In this document: positions 60,398 to 64,000 of the stretch, piece after piece | Layout: each line of letters opens with the position of its first letter | Position numbering within the stretch: the first letter of the stretch is position 1 | Position numbers and translations under genes: made by a program | Notes under the pieces: model-generated | The model's database searches: none | What the model saw: only the letters and a program-made list of their open reading frames with translations | Told to the model about the DNA's origin: nothing | Assembly: GCA_945910005.1 (NCBI GenBank) | Contig: OX246749.1 | Coordinates: forward strand, 33,878,084-33,942,083 | DNA length: 64,000 bases | Reading direction: 5' to 3' | Source of the DNA: Isoperla grammatica | Taxonomy: Eukaryota; Arthropoda; Insecta; Plecoptera; Perlodidae

Positions 60398-60998
60398 AGG
60401 ACGTGTCCGAATTCCTCTTTATCGTTGCTAACTCTAGGTCTAAGTCTAAATTTGACGTCATCAATCATCGGTGACGTATGAAGTACTGTCCGAAATCGTT
60501 AAGTCTAGGGCTGAATCGAAGTTTAGACCTAGCAATCGAAAGTGCACGCTCGTTATAAGTCTAAAATTGCGAACAAAAAAAAACAGCTGCGAGAAGGAAG
60601 ACGGAAAAGTGAAATGTAAGTTAAGTATATTATATATATACCTCTAGTGTTATTTTATAATGGAACAGTGGTAGGCCAACTCTAGAGCCTAAAACCTGCA
60701 TCAATACTGGAAAATGAATACTTTTACATTTCCTAACCTCCCAAGGCAGACAGGTAGGCTTGCCTAGCTAATAAAATCTGATTTGCAGTAGGCCTAGGCC
60801 TACTGCAAATCAGTTTTCTTCTCTTGTCGTTCATATTTACTTCTTTAACCTATACTTCTACTCTACGTCAAATTTCTCCCAATAGGTGGCTCTGAAATAG
60901 GTTTAGTACTGTCCGAAATCTACTTAGAATTAGAATTAGAACATGCTAAATAATATAAACCTAGACTTAGACCTTAGACTTTTAATTCGGACACGTCC
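60398..60998. mobile_element. ~600-bp element with 16-bp terminal inverted repeats
   Basis: aggacgtgtccgaatt at the left and aattcggacacgtcct at the right are perfect inverted repeats. Subterminal actgtccgaaat occurs near both ends, as do taagtcta/tagactta words. No coding capacity; class undetermined. Confidence 0.75.
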
Positions 60999-62399
60999 TA
61001 ATTATGTGCAGTCTATGTGGGAGGGAGGAACAGAACAGAGAGCATCTGATGAGATGTCCAAGTCTTAAAAGATGAAGTAGATGCCCTTCCACCTGGCATG
61101 AGCTATGAGGAAAAGGAAGCCTGTCTCTAATGGAAAACCAGAAAATGCATGATGGCCTAGTAAGCCAAAAATGCGGGCATAGGAAAAGAAGAAGATGGTT
61201 ACTTAAAATCAACACATACAATATGTACAGTGACATCTTGAATTAATTTAAATTAATTAATTATAACTAGGAATAATGCTTTGACAGCACTCTGGTTACA
61301 TATTCTTAACATATACAGGATAATAAATATACCTAATTTAGTCTAGATGTAAGTTAGTTGGAAGGGGTGGGGGGGGGGGGGAGTAATGTAGGCCTTACAG
61401 GTTTTAAAGGACCAGAGTATTTACTGTTTGCAGTACATTTTGTTTCATCAGTTTATTTTGGCTGCAAATTAAAAAGAACATAAAAACAAGTTTTTACTAA
61501 AAAAAAAAAAGCGGTTTATATCAGATTTGGATTTATCGCGGCTTCCAAAAATGGGTACCTCAACCCATTTTGAACACGGATGTAGTGACATTCTTCTATT
61601 CTTCACCCCAAGTTCTTCTATTCTTCTTTTCAAAGTCCAAATCACTTCTCCTCGGGTTGCTGAAACGGAGTTTAATAAAAATCGCACCGTTATATTCTCG
61701 AACATTGGAAACATCTTTAGCGGACGTGCTAGGCTGACGAACGATGTCGGCGTAGGTTGAGAAGGTGATCAGCACGATGCTTTGGTGGGTCCGTTCTTTG
61801 GCAAGCGATTATAAGAATGGGGGATTGACTTCCATATCGGTGTAAATTATCAGCATCAGCTATTTGTTTAAAAAATCAATTGTTTATTATTTGTATACAA
61901 TTAGTCAATTACACATAAAATAATGTTGTTACATTTACATTAACAACAACAAATATTAACATTATTATTACAATAAAAACATGTAGGTCTAGTTTCCACC
62001 CATCTTTAACTAGGGAGATGAGATCCATAACGAAACATTGTGTTTTATTGAACTTAGTACTCGAGTGACTAGGATTAAAATCTTATTAAATAAGTGTATT
62101 CATTTATTGATTAATTGACATATCGATGTAAAGGCTACTAGCCTGTGTGACCATATTGTTCGTTTGCGTGATCAATCTCTGGCTTGGTCCTTAAACAGCT
62201 GTCGATTATTTCCCCAGTTATTCCATTTCTACATCAGAGCAGATCCATTAGAACTCACACCTTGGATTATCTGTAACTATTTTCCTTTTCCACTTGTCAT
62301 TATTACCGACATAAAACGCTTTGTTGCCAGTATTAAAAGCTTTGTTGCGAGTATTACAATTGGCGTTAACACTAGTTAACCAAAGAGATAAGTCATAAT
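60999..62399. other. Intergenic, no supported gene
   Basis: Includes a G run (61369-61381) and AT-rich DNA. The start (61006-61060) reads cagtctatgtgggagggagg, then gatgagatgtccaagt on the + strand. This vaguely recalls a retroelement Cys-rich tail (CSLCGREEQNREHLMRCPS), probably a small LINE remnant. Confidence 0.4.
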
Positions 62400-63676
62400 C
62401 AATGTTGGGTAGGAACGGATTTTTTTAGTTCCGTTCCTCGGAACTAGTTCCTTTTTAAGGAACTAAGGAACGCTATAGTTCCTTTTTTCCAACCAGGAAC
62501 TGTGGAACGCCATAGTTCCAATTTTCCAGGAACTGTAACTTATTTTCATAAGTTCCTTTTATTTTTACTTGACTGTACAAGCTTGAAGGACGAAAGCGCC
62601 AAAACATAGTTTACGATGACAGAAAGGAGAAATCTAAAACCACTTTTTTTTTTAAATATTTCATTGTTGTCTACCCATCCCAACCCTCCACCTGCTACGC
62701 CACCCCCGCGTGGGGTCTCCAATTAGTCGCACACCGGCACAAGTCGAAGACCCGAAACCGGTGACTAATCCCAAATTGCTCGTGCGGAATAAGCGTGTCA
62801 TGTCACTTATAACTGACCAACCGTCCAACTCCTCCTATACACAGGTGTGAAAGCAACTCAGACTGTCATTGCGAAATCAAACAAAACATGAAATATATCA
62901 CTTGTCAACCCATCACATCAGTCAATGTTCCCTTAACACTTCGAATTCATTGGAAACGGGAAGGCTTTGATGATGGGCAAGGAGCTATCCTTACTGATCT
63001 ATTCAATTCTTCGCGACAAGTGCATGTGACTACATCGCTGTCTCTTTCGATCGTTTTGTTATAATGTCTGGTGTACGTGGCAATAACATACTGCCCTTTA
63101 AAAAATACAGACTATTTTTCTTTCCGGGCGAAAGTGATATTTTTGGCGACGAAGACAAATTTTCGGCAAAATGCTTGCTTTGTTTACCAGCTAATAAAGT
63201 AATTGGTGCTTCGAGGTCATTGCCAGCCAATCTAAAGAAGCACATACATTTTGATTCCTACAAATCTCAACCATATTTTAGGCGTTATTTGCGAACCCTT
63301 GGCATTGAATTTAATTTAAAAACTTTAATTAAATTAATTATAATAGTTATTAATAATTAATGTAAATTGTAATGCATTAAGAATTAACAATATAAAATAA
63401 CCTCTTACTTTTAGTCAATGTTCTTTGTGTATAATGCATAAACCCGGATAATAACCATTGAGTCGATGGTTACTATCCCCCTCGGCAATATCCAACGAAA
63501 AATGGTTGTTTGCAGAAAGGAACTATTTAGGAACTTAGTTCCATTTTGAAAGGAACTAAGGAATGCCCCAGTTCCTTTTTTTTTAGAGGAACTTGGAACT
63601 GGAAAGAGTTTCTTTTTCCTTGCGTGGAACTGGAACTGGAACTAGGTCCATTTTTTAAGGAACTTACCCAACACTG
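62400..63676 (+). mobile_element. 1277-bp hAT-family element, internally deleted
   Basis: Ends caatgttgggtaggaac and the mirror ggaacttacccaacactg. It is flanked by a perfect 8-bp target duplication gtcataat (62392-62399 and 63677-63684), the hAT hallmark. Many subterminal agttcc/ggaact words lie at both ends, as expected for transposase binding. The only coding part is the BED-finger ORF at 63064. Confidence 0.92.
63064..63360 (+). CDS. hAT transposase N-terminal remnant with BED-type zinc finger
   Basis: 98 residues starting MSGVRGNNILPFKKYRLFFF. Residues 33-62 resemble a BED finger: C37-x2-C40, then a NLKKHIH block (H60, H62). BED fingers bind the element's ends in hAT transposases. The RNase H-like catalytic core and the hAT dimerisation domain are missing: only about 300 bp lie between this ORF and the right end. 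The final H-x-H spacing is tighter than the usual H-x3-5-H. It cannot transpose by itself. Confidence 0.65.
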   Translation: MSGVRGNNILPFKKYRLFFFPGESDIFGDEDKFSAKCLLCLPANKVIGASRSLPANLKKHIHFDSYKSQPYFRRYLRTLGIEFNLKTLIKLIIIVINN

Positions 63677-64000
63677 GTCATAATCAAGGAGCCCATCAAG
63701 TCAAGGATTTTCTTCTTTGAAACCGTGGAGAAACCAAATACCTGAAAAAGAAAAACATGCATTAGGATTAATAATTTTTCATAGGAATCGTTTTGAGGAT
63801 AGACTTGATGTACGTATAAATAAGATAAAACTATAAGTGCATGGTAATACATAATAATAAACAGATAATGAATGATGTTAAAAACTGAAATACAGTTTTG
63901 TTTTTTAATGTAATTCTAGTTTGAATAATATTATCCTATTGTGAAGGAGTCAGTGATGATTTCAGGCATATCCCGGGGGGGGCGAAGCCCCCCCCGGCAG

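Overview
This is eukaryotic nuclear DNA, almost certainly from an arthropod. It is AT-rich and intron-rich, packed with transposable elements, and contains a complete five-exon gene of the takeout/juvenile-hormone-binding-protein family, which is an arthropod family. I cannot name the species. There are no operons and no bacterial features.

Three genes are well supported. (1) The last three coding exons of a choline kinase lie on the + strand at 728-983, 2518-2706 and 3619-3729; the 5' exons are outside the window. (2) A complete takeout-like secreted lipid carrier of 253 residues lies on the - strand, with exons at 22118-22199, 16685-16768, 15395-15545, 14731-14870 and 12490-12794. All introns obey GT-AG and all phases join cleanly. 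(3) A very large, low-complexity, lysine-rich, probably nuclear protein of about 1771 residues lies on the + strand, with coding exons at 52854-56384 and 57743-59527 and a probable 5' non-coding exon ending at 51768. A possible fourth, lineage-specific or decayed gene lies in a tandemly duplicated block at 38.2-40.6 kb.

The rest is repeats. 0-12 kb: choline kinase tail, two copies of an inverted-repeat MITE, microsatellites and unannotatable AT-rich DNA. 12.4-22.3 kb: the takeout gene, with introns full of MITEs, SINE bodies, a 13-bp minisatellite and a dispersed ~130-bp repeat. 22.3-29 kb: SINEs, a 5'-truncated R2-type retrotransposon end, microsatellites and a LINE tail. 29-36 kb: minisatellites and a large direct duplication that looks promoter-like. 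36-42 kb: dispersed repeats and the 978-bp tandem duplication. 43-46.8 kb: a 97-bp satellite with a 1253-bp higher-order repeat. 47-51 kb: SINE copies and the 13-bp minisatellite again. 51.5-60.1 kb: the lysine-rich gene. 60.4-63.7 kb: a terminal-inverted-repeat element and a 1277-bp hAT derivative with a perfect 8-bp target duplication.

The most interesting items are the lysine-rich protein with five evenly spaced SUMO-type motifs, the 97-bp satellite whose units each resemble a polyadenylation site, the takeout exon-1 splice donor that is repeated in tandem, the BED-finger-only hAT derivative, and the 978-bp tandem block with exon-like segments. No database search could be run, so family names rest on motif recognition.
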